This document shows positions 1 through 5,574 of a stretch of 5,574 bases of DNA, piece after piece; positions within the stretch are counted from its first letter, which is position 1, and the number at the start of each line of letters is the position of its first letter. Source of the stretch: Clostridiales bacterium (lineage in GTDB: Bacteria; Bacillota; Clostridia; Saccharofermentanales; UBA5734). Under the pieces are notes generated by a model. The model did no database searches. It saw only the letters and a program-made list of their open reading frames with translations, and was not told where the DNA came from. Location of the stretch: contig DMJC01000230.1 in assembly GCA_003451915.1 (NCBI GenBank), positions 1 to 5,574 on the forward strand. Direction: 5' to 3'. The translations under genes and the position numbers were made by a program.

Positions 1-56
1 GCGTTTGCCTTGTCATTCAAGCGACGTTACGATACAACTTAGTTTAATAAGAAGTC

Positions 57-85
57 TTTATCCGACCGTTTTAATTTATTATAAT
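57..85 (+). promoter_or_regulatory. Probable sigma-A promoter of the GNAT gene
   Basis: A perfect -10 hexamer TATAAT lies at 80-85 in an AT-rich stretch. The best -35 candidate at 17-base spacing is TTTATC (57-62), which matches TTGACA at only three positions. The predicted transcription start near 91-93 would leave a leader of only about 17 bases before the ATG at 109, just enough for the GGGAG ribosome binding site. The -10 box is clear; the -35 assignment is weak. Confidence 0.5.
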
Positions 86-93
86 TAATCCAT

Positions 94-98
94 GGGAG
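94..98 (+). promoter_or_regulatory. Ribosome binding site deciding the GNAT start
   Basis: GGGAG at 94-98 ends one base before an in-frame GTG at 100, too close to serve it, and ten bases before the in-frame ATG at 109. The spacing favours ATG 109 as the true start. Confidence 0.5.
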
Positions 99-108
99 CG
101 TGATCAAA

Positions 109-663
109 ATGCAAATCAATGATCCAGTCCAAGGCCTGCCCCTTCATGGGCCGCGCATCGAACTGACCGCACTTGAAGCAAATGACCTGACGGTTTTGCA
201 GCCTTTCTTCCAGGATATGGCTGCACTGACTTATTTCATTCCGACAACAGCCCGTCCTTTAAATGCTCCCCAGCTTAGCGATCTGCTGTCTGACTGGAAC
301 GACGGACTTGAAAATTTCGTATTTGCAATCCGCTCTCAAGGGCGGCTGCTCGGCATGATTAACCTGGATGGTCTTGACTGGCCGAATGGTCATGCTGAAA
401 TCGGCATTGCCATTACAGAACCAGCCGGACGAGGGCATGGTTACGCATCTGAAGCCATTATGTTACTGATTCGTTATGCGTTTGATGAGCTTGGCCTGCA
501 TCGTGTCTGGGCCAGAGTCATCGAAGATAATCTCCCTTCTCTTCAGCTTTTCGATCGGCTGGGTTTTCAGCGTGAAGGCTGTTTAAGACAGCATGTCCGG
601 CGTCGCGGCAAGTTCCGTGATATGATCATATTCGGACTTCTGAATGATTTTATCGGCAAATGA
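109..663 (+). CDS. GNAT family N-acetyltransferase (RimJ/RimL type)
   Basis: Predicted cytoplasmic enzyme that transfers an acetyl group from acetyl-CoA to an amine; the substrate cannot be told from sequence. From ATG 109 it has 184 residues, usual for RimJ/RimL-type proteins. The N-terminal part (P-R-I-E-L-T-A-L near residues 15-22) is the typical opening strand of the family. The acetyl-CoA-binding motif A reads EIGIAITEPAGRGHGYASEA (residues 97-116) and contains the R-x-x-G-x-A pyrophosphate loop (R108 to A113). It is followed by the helix LIRYAFDELGLHRV, the motif B segment N-x-P-S-L-Q-L-F-D-R-L-GF-x-REG, and the usual RGKFRDMIIFGLL ending. Relatives include ribosomal-protein acetyltransferases, peptidoglycan- or antibiotic-modifying enzymes and many of unknown target. 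It has its own probable promoter and is followed by pfp on the same strand after 100 bases. A GTG at 100 is an alternative start, adding three residues. Confidence 0.88.
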   Translation: MQINDPVQGLPLHGPRIELTALEANDLTVLQPFFQDMAALTYFIPTTARPLNAPQLSDLLSDWNDGLENFVFAIRSQGRLLGMINLDGLDWPNGHAEIGIAITEPAGRGHGYASEAIMLLIRYAFDELGLHRVWARVIEDNLPSLQLFDRLGFQREGCLRQHVRRRGKFRDMIIFGLLNDFIGK

Positions 664-684
664 GTCAATAAGGATACATTTATC

Positions 685-713
685 TTGAATCAATCAGATT
701 CGGATGGTAAGAT
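685..713 (+). promoter_or_regulatory. Probable extended -10 promoter for pfp
   Basis: TTGAAT (685-690) and TAAGAT (708-713) are separated by exactly 17 bases, and TGG (705-707) directly before the -10 box gives an extended -10 (TGn). Each hexamer matches the sigma-A consensus at four of six positions. The predicted start near 719-721 gives a leader of about 45 bases before the pfp ATG. Readthrough from the GNAT gene is also possible, because no convincing terminator lies between them; a 5-bp GAATC/GATTC stem at 687-701 is too weak. Confidence 0.45.
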
Positions 714-750
714 ATTTTTGCTATGCACATATCAAACACCCTGAAACCAT

Positions 751-757
751 GAGGAGG
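751..757 (+). promoter_or_regulatory. Strong ribosome binding site for pfp
   Basis: GAGGAGG at 751-757 ends six bases before ATG 764. It sets the start there, not at the in-frame ATG 704, which would add 20 residues unlike the family and would lie inside the predicted promoter. Confidence 0.85.
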
Positions 758-763
758 AAAAAC

Positions 764-2007
764 ATGAGCAAATTGATTGGAAATGCAATATTCGGACAAT
801 CCGGCGGTCCGACATCGGTCATCAACGCCAGCGCAGCCGGTGTTTTTACTGAAGCTCTGCGCCAGACCGGTGTGATTGAGAAGGTTTATGGCGCAGCCAA
901 TGGTATCGTAGGTATTCTCAATGAGAAATTTTACGATATGGGTCAGGAAGATCCGGCTGAGCTTGAACTTTTAAAAACGACGCCCTCATCAGCCCTTGGT
1001 TCCTGCCGTTATAAACTGGCCAAAGCTGAAGACAACGACACCGATTACAAACGTCTGCTCGAGGTTTTCCTCAAATACAACATCCGCTACTTCTTCTATA
1101 ATGGCGGCAATGACTCGATGGACACCTGCAACAAAATTTCCAAATACATGCAAAAATCAGGTTACGAGTGCCGTGTGATGGGTGTGCCGAAAACAATCGA
1201 CAATGACCTCTATGGCACCGATCACTGTCCTGGCTTTTCTTCAGCTGCCAAGTACATTGCAACCACCTTCATGGAAGTTTATCTCGATGCCCGTGTTTAC
1301 GACACCGGCATGATCACCGTCATCGAAGTCATGGGCCGCAATGCCGGCTGGCTGACCGCTTCTGCCGCGCTCGCAGCCTATAAGGGGCTGGGTCCGGATC
1401 TCATCTACCTGCCAGAGATCGATTTTGATCTCGATGCCATGCTGGCTGATGTCAAAAAAGCCTACGCCAAAGAAAAGAAAGTCATCATCGCTGTTTCAGA
1501 GGTGTCAAGACAAAAGACGGCCGCTACATTCCCGAATTGGTCGGCGAAGTCTCTGTCGATGCTTTTGGGCACAAGCAGATGGGTGGCACTGCCTCTGTTC
1601 TCGCCGACTACCTGAAAAAAGAAATCGGCTGCAAGGTTCGTGGCATCGAACTCTCCCTGATGCAGCGCTGCGCAGCACATCTGGCATCCCAAACCGATGT
1701 CGATGAGTCCTTCCTGTCTGGCCAGACTGCCGTCCGCTGCGCAGTCGATGGCATGACTGATTTCATGGTCGGCTTCCAGCGTCCTGAGAGCGGACCATAC
1801 AAGTGTGAAATCAAGCTGATTCCATTAAATGACGTCGCCAATGCTGAAAAAACCATCCCGCGTGAATGGATTAATGAAAAAGGCAACTTTGTCAAACAGG
1901 AATTTATCGATTATGTGTTGCCACTGATTCAAGGCGAATCAATCATTGCCCGTGAAGACGGTCTGCCCCGTTTTGCCAAGCTGAAAAAAGTCTTAGCAAC
2001 AAAATAA
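764..2007 (+). CDS. pfp: PPi-dependent 6-phosphofructokinase, frameshifted
   Basis: Diphosphate--fructose-6-phosphate 1-phosphotransferase, the reversible cytoplasmic glycolytic step that uses pyrophosphate in place of ATP. The N-terminus has the phosphate-binding GQSGGPTSVIN (residues 11-21). PPi use is indicated by GGNDS (114-118), with Asp117 where ATP enzymes have Gly104 (E. coli numbering), and by Lys143 in PKTIDND (142-148), where ATP enzymes have Gly124. Asp146 matches the catalytic base; MGRNAGW (190-196) is the fructose-6-phosphate motif. The frame is open from 764 through Glu246 (codon 1499-1501), then leaves the family sequence and stops at 1613-1615. Family sequence resumes in the -1 frame from 1504 (KTKDGRYIPELVGEVSVDAF) to TAA 2005-2007. 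Restoring one G at 1501-1502 (GAGGTG to GAGGGTG) gives a continuous protein of about 414 residues, a normal length for this type. As written, the product would lack its C-terminal third, including the GHKQMGGTAS and RGIELSLMQR substrate-site segments. No slippery heptamer is seen at the break. Sequence error or fresh mutation are both possible. Confidence 0.9.
1499..1504 (+). other. pfp: Single-base deletion (frameshift) inside pfp
   Basis: The bases read GAG GTG TCA in the upstream frame. Reading GAG (G)GT GTC AAG ACA AAA GAC GGC restores the family sequence without any other change. The change is loss of one G from a GGG run, a typical site for both polymerase slippage and long-read homopolymer errors. 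Confidence 0.85.
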
Positions 2008-2078
2008 GTGAAAAGTGAAAGGTGAAAGATGAAAGGTGTCGCTCCGCGATACTTTCACTCTTCACCTTTCACTTTTTT
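2008..2078. repeat. Inverted array of GTGAAAG heptamers forming a long hairpin
   Basis: Left side: four tandem heptamers GTGAAAA, GTGAAAG, GTGAAAG, ATGAAAG (2008-2035). Centre: GTGTCGC TCC GCGATAC (2036-2052), a stem with a three-base loop. Right side: CTTTCAC, TCTTCAC, CTTTCAC and then T6 (2052-2078), the same heptamers in reverse complement. The outer 16 bases, 2011-2026 and 2061-2076, are perfectly complementary; the inner TGAAAG/CTTTCA (2030-2035/2052-2057) also pairs, with a 3x3 internal loop between. The element begins on the base after the pfp stop codon. It looks like a dispersed, palindromic intergenic repeat; its copy number cannot be judged from one window. Confidence 0.85.
2011..2078 (+). 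terminator. Possible terminator between convergent genes
   Basis: The hairpin of the heptamer array ends in a run of six T on the + strand (2073-2078), so it could terminate pfp transcription. On the - strand the left arm is followed by TTTTCACTTATTTTG, a poorer T-tract, so some two-way termination is conceivable. The outer stem is AT-rich, with only the central TCGC/GCGA segment GC-rich, so its strength as an intrinsic terminator is uncertain. Confidence 0.45.
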
Positions 2079-2690
2079 AGGCATTCGCTTGGCCAGAACC
2101 TTTTTGCTGGCGACCGAAAAGCCGAAGAATCCCAACATCTCGCCCAATCCGTAATAATGACCGTGACTGAACGCAACAAGGCCGGCTTTGTCCAGACGAA
2201 GCCGGCCTTGTTTGTCGAAAAGCTCTGTGGCGGCTTGAACAGCGATGATCTCAGCGATGAAACAATCATGTGACCCCAGTTCCATGATTTGACGAACCTG
2301 ACAGGACAGGGACAGAACGCTCTGAGCAACAGCCGGTGCTATGGATAGCCCTTCTGCCGTAACAGGTGTCAGTTCACAGTCAGCAAATTTATCTGTTTCA
2401 CGGCCTGATTTTACACCACAATAATCTGTCGCTTTTAAGAGGGGCTGATTAACCAGATTGATGACAAATTCTCTCGTATCGACAATCTGCTGGTGCGAAT
2501 AACGGGATTTACGGATCGAAACAGATACCATCGGCGGATCAGAATTGATCACACCGGCCCAAGCTAAGGTGATTAGATTCGGTTTGTCCATTTCGCTGCC
2601 CGCCAGGCCACGGCAAGATACAAGAACCACCGGAAGCGGAGCCAGTAAAGTCGATGGATTAAGAGACTTCTTGGGTTTTGGTGCGATCAC
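2055..2690 (-). CDS. Flavin reductase-like FMN-binding protein
   Basis: A 211-residue protein of the flavin reductase-like/flavoredoxin (DIM6/NTAB-type) split-barrel fold, predicted to bind FMN and move electrons from NAD(P)H or another donor; the partner is unknown. Visible family features are the opening P-x-P-V-V-L-V-S-C (18-26), NLITLAWAGVINSDPPMVSVSIR (38-60), the FMN-contact segment Y-S-H-Q-Q-I (64-69) with TREFVINL (72-79), a late LSLSCQV strand, and SHGHYYGLGE (175-184). The start is GTG at 2690, preceded by GGAGG (2697-2701, - strand) at six bases. It overlaps the stop of the alkyltransferase gene as GTGA, so the two are translationally coupled. Its last seven codons (KKVKGEE) and TGA stop lie inside the heptamer repeat, so the native C-terminus may have been replaced. 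A 14-bp perfect inverted repeat sits inside the gene at 2175-2212. Confidence 0.85.
   Translation of the reverse strand: MIAPKPKKSLNPSTLLAPLPVVLVSCRGLAGSEMDKPNLITLAWAGVINSDPPMVSVSIRKSRYSHQQIVDTREFVINLVNQPLLKATDYCGVKSGRETDKFADCELTPVTAEGLSIAPAVAQSVLSLSCQVRQIMELGSHDCFIAEIIAVQAATELFDKQGRLRLDKAGLVAFSHGHYYGLGEMLGFFGFSVASKKVLAKRMPKKVKGEE
2175..2212. repeat. 14-bp perfect inverted repeat inside the flavin reductase gene
   Basis: AACAAGGCCGGCTT (2175-2188) and AAGCCGGCCTTGTT (2199-2212) are exact reverse complements around a 10-base loop. The stem is GC-rich and lies in the coding region for residues 160-173 (D-K-Q-G-R-L-R-L-D-K-A-G-L-V area). On the + strand it is followed by TTGTTTGT, which faintly resembles a terminator that would act on readthrough from pfp. 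Confidence 0.75.
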
Positions 2691-3784
2691 AAAGAACCTC
2701 CAGTGTTGCAGCGCATAATTTCATGATCAAGCAGGAATTCCTTGATATCCAGTCCGCCGCTAAAGCCAACCAGTCGTCTGTCTTTGCCGATGACCCGGTG
2801 ACAAGGTAAAATCAGCGGCAAAGGATTAGCTCCACAGGCTGAGCCGACGGCTCGGGCCATCCGCCGGGCTGTTGCCCAATCCTTCTCAGAAAGCTGATAG
2901 GCCAGTTCTTCATATGTCCAGGTCGTGCCATAGGGAATTTGCGGTAAGATATCCCAGACGGAGGCTTGAAATTCGCTTCCTTGTTCGATCGCGATCGGTA
3001 AATCAAATTGAGTCAGCTCTCCTGCAAAGTATGCCTTGACTTGTTCAGCTGCCCGTCTGACCGGTTCAGGTGCAGCTTCAGGGGCAATAATGCCCTTTTT
3101 AATCTGAAGATCCACCAGGTTGGCCCGAAGCTGCAGATGACCTTGCTGATCCAGAATACCGGCTGATTCAGCACATTCGTGTTGATATAGGTCAGTCAGC
3201 CGGTCCCCGTAATGAATGAAATCAGCAAAAGTCAAGCCTATTTGATTGCCGGTCACAGCGAAAACGCCAAGTTTAAACGGAATAAAAGCAGTCGCATATA
3301 ATCTGAATTCTGGACGGAGCAGCGAAAATCGGATCACATCCTCGTGCAGCCGGGTAATGGGATGATATAAGCTATGGCGTTGCCGCCCTTCTTCGGAAAA
3401 ACCAATTTGCCGAAAAAGCTGTTGCATATCCGATGCATCAGCCGGCAGATAAATTTCAAGTCGATGAATCGCCATTTGCTGAAATGCTTTATAAAGAAAT
3501 TCGGTCAGGATAACTGATGAATGGTCAGCTTGCTGACTTGAGATAATCTGGAGAATTGCACTGCGTACATCTGAATCGACAGGCTGAAGCCCGATGATGG
3601 CTTGTGTCTGCTGATCAGCTCCAAAACCTGCGCGCCATAGTCCGAGGCTGCTGCGGATTGTCAGTTGCCGGATTTTATCCCGAATGGCTTGCAGACTCTC
3701 AGCATCGCCAAAGCCGAATCCTTGCTGCCGAAAAAGAGCTGCATCACTTAGCCGTAATGGAACGAACCAGACTTGCTCATTCAT
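2687..3784 (-). CDS. GNAT-like domain fused to O6-alkylguanine-DNA alkyltransferase
   Basis: A 365-residue protein whose C-terminal half is a methylated-DNA--protein-cysteine methyltransferase (Ogt/MGMT). This domain removes alkyl groups from O6 of guanine in a suicidal transfer to its own cysteine. Residues 161-190 (Y-A-T-A-F-I-P-F-K-L-G) resemble the Ogt N-terminal domain. Residues 242-355 hold the full catalytic region: AYFAGELTQFDLPI, FQASVWDILPQIPYGTTWTYEELA, the recognition helix with R311 in RAVG, the Asn hinge N320 in GANPL, active-site PCHRV with Cys328 (codon 2801-2803), then GFSGGLDIKEFLLDHE ending at Glu355. Residues 1-160 align with the C-terminal half of RimJ/RimL GNATs (AIHRLEIYLPADASDMQQLF, GFSEEGR, IRFSLLRPEF), but the acetyl-CoA loop is replaced by Q-A-D-H-S-S, so acetyltransferase activity is doubtful. 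Residues 191-232 between the domains are unassigned. AGGAG at 3792-3796 precedes ATG 3784, one base after the stop of the lipoprotein gene. Ada-like regulation is not indicated, as no AraC-type domain is present. Confidence 0.88.
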   Translation of the reverse strand: MNEQVWFVPLRLSDAALFRQQGFGFGDAESLQAIRDKIRQLTIRSSLGLWRAGFGADQQTQAIIGLQPVDSDVRSAILQIISSQQADHSSVILTEFLYKAFQQMAIHRLEIYLPADASDMQQLFRQIGFSEEGRQRHSLYHPITRLHEDVIRFSLLRPEFRLYATAFIPFKLGVFAVTGNQIGLTFADFIHYGDRLTDLYQHECAESAGILDQQGHLQLRANLVDLQIKKGIIAPEAAPEPVRRAAEQVKAYFAGELTQFDLPIAIEQGSEFQASVWDILPQIPYGTTWTYEELAYQLSEKDWATARRMARAVGSACGANPLPLILPCHRVIGKDRRLVGFSGGLDIKEFLLDHEIMRCNTGGSL

Positions 3785-3785
3785 A

Positions 3786-5339
3786 TCAGTTCTCCTGCAA
3801 AATCAATTGCGCTGCTTTAATCATATCTTTGATAACCGTTAACCTTTCTTTGCGGTCAGCAGCCTGCAGCAGCGCTGGCCCATAATCACCCAGAGAAGCT
3901 GCAACAGCACGATCCCATCCCTGATTGACCTGCTGCCCGCTGCAACTGGCATTCATCAGCTGGTTTGTGAACTGCAGCAGCCACGACCAATCAGCCTGGC
4001 CAGCTAATAGTGTCTGCTGGACCATCGGATCATTGATCAGCGGCGACAGGCCGCTGTAAAGCTTGTATCGGCTTTGCAGAAGGAGTGCGTCGGCATCTAG
4101 CGCGATAAAGGCTGCCAGACTGGCTGCCAACTCTGGCAGATGGCTGTTGGTGTTTACCGAGAGAGACCGTACTGATATCGGCAGTCTGCCGTTGGCTTCT
4201 TCCAGGCCAATCGGCATCAGACAGGCTTTTACTTGCAGGCCGGCTTGCCGCCAGCTGTCGATGTCGGCTGAATCGCCAGCCCACATCAGAACGCGGCCAC
4301 TGCGAATGGCATCGATGGCATTGAACGCTTTCAGCCGCTGATTTTCGTCAAGATGCAATGTAGAATGTCCGAGTAAATAGTCCTCTGAGAGCCACTGAAC
4401 AGCGTTATCGAGAGCTTCACTTTCAAAATCAAACTGTTGGCCATCCCACATCGCCCAACCAGCTGATGGATCGAACGCAGCAGGCAACCATGGCATTAAA
4501 CTGGAAAGATCGTCCGTAACAAAAATTGCTTTGATTAACAGCTCGTTCAATGCCTCTTCATCGTTGGCCAGTGAACTGATCGTTTCCGGAGTTGCCGCCA
4601 AACCAGCCAGTGTGATGGCTTGCTGCGCCTGATCCGCGAAAGCTCTCCATTCCTGCCAGTTCCAGTCTCTGGCTGGCATATTAAGCTGCAGCTGCATCAT
4701 CAATGAATCATTCAGATAGATAACAGGAAAAGAGGCCAGATAGGGGATGCTGAAAAGCTGCTGACCTTTACGGCAGTTTTCAAGGGCTGGAATGCTGATC
4801 CTGTTGGCATTCAGCAGTTCATTGCTGTAAAGAAAGCCTGTCAGATCAAGACAATCAGCCAGTCCGACCATTTCAGCTGCGGAGCGGCTGTAGATAATAT
4901 CCGGCAAGCTGCCAGACCCGCGCCACAATTCAATCTGCTCAGTCGATGCCCCGGTTGCCGCTGGAACTGGAAGAAGAGTCAATGTCATGCCATTGTCAAA
5001 TTGGCGGAGATCATCCGGCAACACTTGCAAACCAATGTATTGGCCGGGTTCTTGTTTGATAGGGCCAGATTGCCGGGCCAGAAACAACAGCCGCAAGGCC
5101 TCGAGTCCCTCTTGATCCAACGGCATCGCAACAGTCAGCTGCAGTTCAGGTTCGCTTGTTTCCGAGCCTGTACCGGTGGTTGGTTCTAAACCGGTGTTGT
5201 CTGGCGATGTCGTGGTCAGCGGTGGAAATTCCTGTCCGATGCCGCCTGCGCAGCTGGCTAACAAGGATAAACACATCAGCAATGAGACAATGATCGCTGC
5301 TGCTCTAAATAAACCGATTTTCCAGCAATGGTCAGTCAT
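3786..5339 (-). CDS. Extracellular solute-binding lipoprotein (ABC transporter type)
   Basis: A 517-residue predicted lipoprotein related to family 1 (sugar-type) ABC solute-binding proteins. The N-terminus has a basic/polar start, a hydrophobic segment (residues 9-27) and the lipobox L-A-S-C with lipidated Cys30, followed by a Thr/Pro/Gly/Ser-rich linker (about 31-65) that would tether it to the outer face of the membrane. Family-like segments are LPDIIYSRSAAEM (145-157), DLTGFL, LFSIPYLASFPVIYLND (195-211), WNWQEWRAFADQAQQ (226-240), IRSGRVLMWAGD (345-356), and PISVRSLSVNTNSH with ELAASLAAFIAL (387-413), the usual layout of the two lobes. The ligand cannot be deduced. No permease or ATPase gene lies next to it; the neighbours are folate, DNA repair and flavin genes, so it may be an orphan binding protein or have another role. 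ATG 5339 overlaps the dihydrofolate reductase stop by eight bases (ATGACTGA); AAGGTG at 5348-5353 lies eight bases upstream. Confidence 0.8.
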   Translation of the reverse strand: MTDHCWKIGLFRAAAIIVSLLMCLSLLASCAGGIGQEFPPLTTTSPDNTGLEPTTGTGSETSEPELQLTVAMPLDQEGLEALRLLFLARQSGPIKQEPGQYIGLQVLPDDLRQFDNGMTLTLLPVPAATGASTEQIELWRGSGSLPDIIYSRSAAEMVGLADCLDLTGFLYSNELLNANRISIPALENCRKGQQLFSIPYLASFPVIYLNDSLMMQLQLNMPARDWNWQEWRAFADQAQQAITLAGLAATPETISSLANDEEALNELLIKAIFVTDDLSSLMPWLPAAFDPSAGWAMWDGQQFDFESEALDNAVQWLSEDYLLGHSTLHLDENQRLKAFNAIDAIRSGRVLMWAGDSADIDSWRQAGLQVKACLMPIGLEEANGRLPISVRSLSVNTNSHLPELAASLAAFIALDADALLLQSRYKLYSGLSPLINDPMVQQTLLAGQADWSWLLQFTNQLMNASCSGQQVNQGWDRAVAASLGDYGPALLQAADRKERLTVIKDMIKAAQLILQEN

Positions 5340-5574
5340 CAGAAAACACCTTAGGCGCTATTTGCCGGTAAAGACAAAACGAAAAGTTCAGGCTGACCGG
5401 CTCTTGAGCTGATTCTGACCAGGCTTGATCAGTATGGTGCTGTTCACAGGACACAAGCTGCCAGCCCGAATCACAATCAAGATTGGTTATTGCAGAATCG
5501 GCAAGATCCTCGGCATCTATTTTTGTGACATAAGCATATTGGCAATAGGGTAAAAGCTGACGATAAACCATGGC
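5332..5574 (-). CDS. folA: Dihydrofolate reductase, C-terminal part (gene enters from right edge)
   Basis: Only the last 80 codons are in the window; the frame stays open to the edge, so the Met at 5571 is internal. DHFR reduces dihydrofolate to tetrahydrofolate with NADPH in the cytoplasm. The visible part matches the C-terminal region of bacterial DHFR: AMVYRQLLPYCQYAYVTKID corresponds to the family's GG-x-x-I-Y-x-x-x-L-P...L-Y-V-T-x-I stretch. It is followed by AD, then a W-Q-L-V-S strand and the closing L-N-F-S-F-C-L-Y-R-Q, equivalent to the terminal F-x-x-Y-x-R strand. The usual D-x-F-F-P is not well preserved (ADSAITNLD instead), and the GG of the NADPH site would lie just outside the window. 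The stop TGA at 5332-5334 lies within the start of the lipoprotein gene, which places it as an upstream member of the same operon. Confidence 0.8.
   Translation of the reverse strand, partial: AMVYRQLLPYCQYAYVTKIDAEDLADSAITNLDCDSGWQLVSCEQHHTDQAWSESAQEPVSLNFSFCLYRQIAPKVFSDD

Noticed and set aside
1..42. Open frame of 13 codons from the left edge ending in TAG at 40-42, possibly the 3' end of an upstream + strand gene
   Set aside because: Too short to recognise any family, and other frames are also open over part of the stretch. Nothing supports it beyond being open.
687..701. GAATC-AATCA-GATTC mini-hairpin as a terminator for the GNAT gene
   Set aside because: The 5-bp AT-rich stem has no T-tract after it and overlaps the better-supported promoter elements.
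704..763. Longer pfp start at ATG 704
   Set aside because: It has no ribosome binding site, its extra residues do not resemble the family, and it overlaps the likely promoter; ATG 764 has GAGGAGG at ideal spacing.
1460..1510. Programmed -1 ribosomal frameshift in pfp, prompted by the A-rich AAAGAAAAGAAAG stretch just before the break
   Set aside because: No X-XXY-YYZ slippery heptamer is in the right frame, the protein match stays in the first frame for nine codons past the A-rich stretch, and metabolic kinases of this family are not known to use recoding. A missing G explains everything.
1608..1895. Antisense open frame across the 3' half of pfp
   Set aside because: It is the shadow of a well-conserved coding frame, lacks a ribosome binding site, and its translation resembles no known protein.
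2008..2078. CRISPR array or direct-repeat/spacer structure
   Set aside because: The units are 7 bases, contiguous and inverted about a centre, with no spacers.
4063..4341. + strand open frame inside the lipoprotein gene
   Set aside because: It is opposite a real gene with family similarity; the translation is low in structure-like pattern and has no ribosome binding site.

Overview
The window looks like a chromosomal segment of a low-to-mid GC Gram-positive anaerobe, most likely of the class Clostridia. The reasons are strong GGAGG-type ribosome binding sites, a pyrophosphate-dependent phosphofructokinase of the type common in clostridia, a lipobox-bearing solute-binding lipoprotein, and tight gene packing with start/stop overlaps. 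The genus cannot be named from this sequence alone.

Left part, + strand (1-2007). A short promoter region with a perfect TATAAT box precedes a RimJ/RimL-type GNAT acetyltransferase (109-663). After a 100-base gap with a plausible extended -10 promoter comes pfp (764-2007), a PPi-dependent 6-phosphofructokinase. Its reading frame is broken once: one G appears to be missing at 1501-1502. Both flanks of the break match the family, so the intact product would be about 414 residues. This is either a sequence/assembly error or a recent mutation.

Middle (2008-2078). An inverted array of degenerate GTGAAAG heptamers forms a long imperfect hairpin between the convergent pfp and flavin reductase genes. 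It starts directly after the pfp stop codon and supplies the last seven codons and the stop of the gene on the other strand.

Right part, - strand (2055-5574). Four genes run leftward as one tightly coupled operon: the 3' end of a dihydrofolate reductase gene (entering from the right edge), an ABC-type extracellular solute-binding lipoprotein, a two-domain protein with an N-terminal GNAT-like module and a C-terminal O6-alkylguanine-DNA alkyltransferase (Ogt), and a flavin reductase-like FMN protein. Junctions are an 8-base overlap, a 1-base gap and a 4-base GTGA overlap, each with a Shine-Dalgarno sequence. The promoter lies outside the window.

The most unusual item is the GNAT-Ogt fusion. 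Its GNAT part keeps the C-terminal half of the fold but has lost the acetyl-CoA-binding R-x-x-G-x-A loop that the stand-alone GNAT of this same window retains. It therefore looks like a degenerate, possibly non-catalytic domain attached to a complete-looking DNA repair domain. No RNA gene, CRISPR array or insertion sequence was seen, and no gene-free stretch exceeds about 110 bases.
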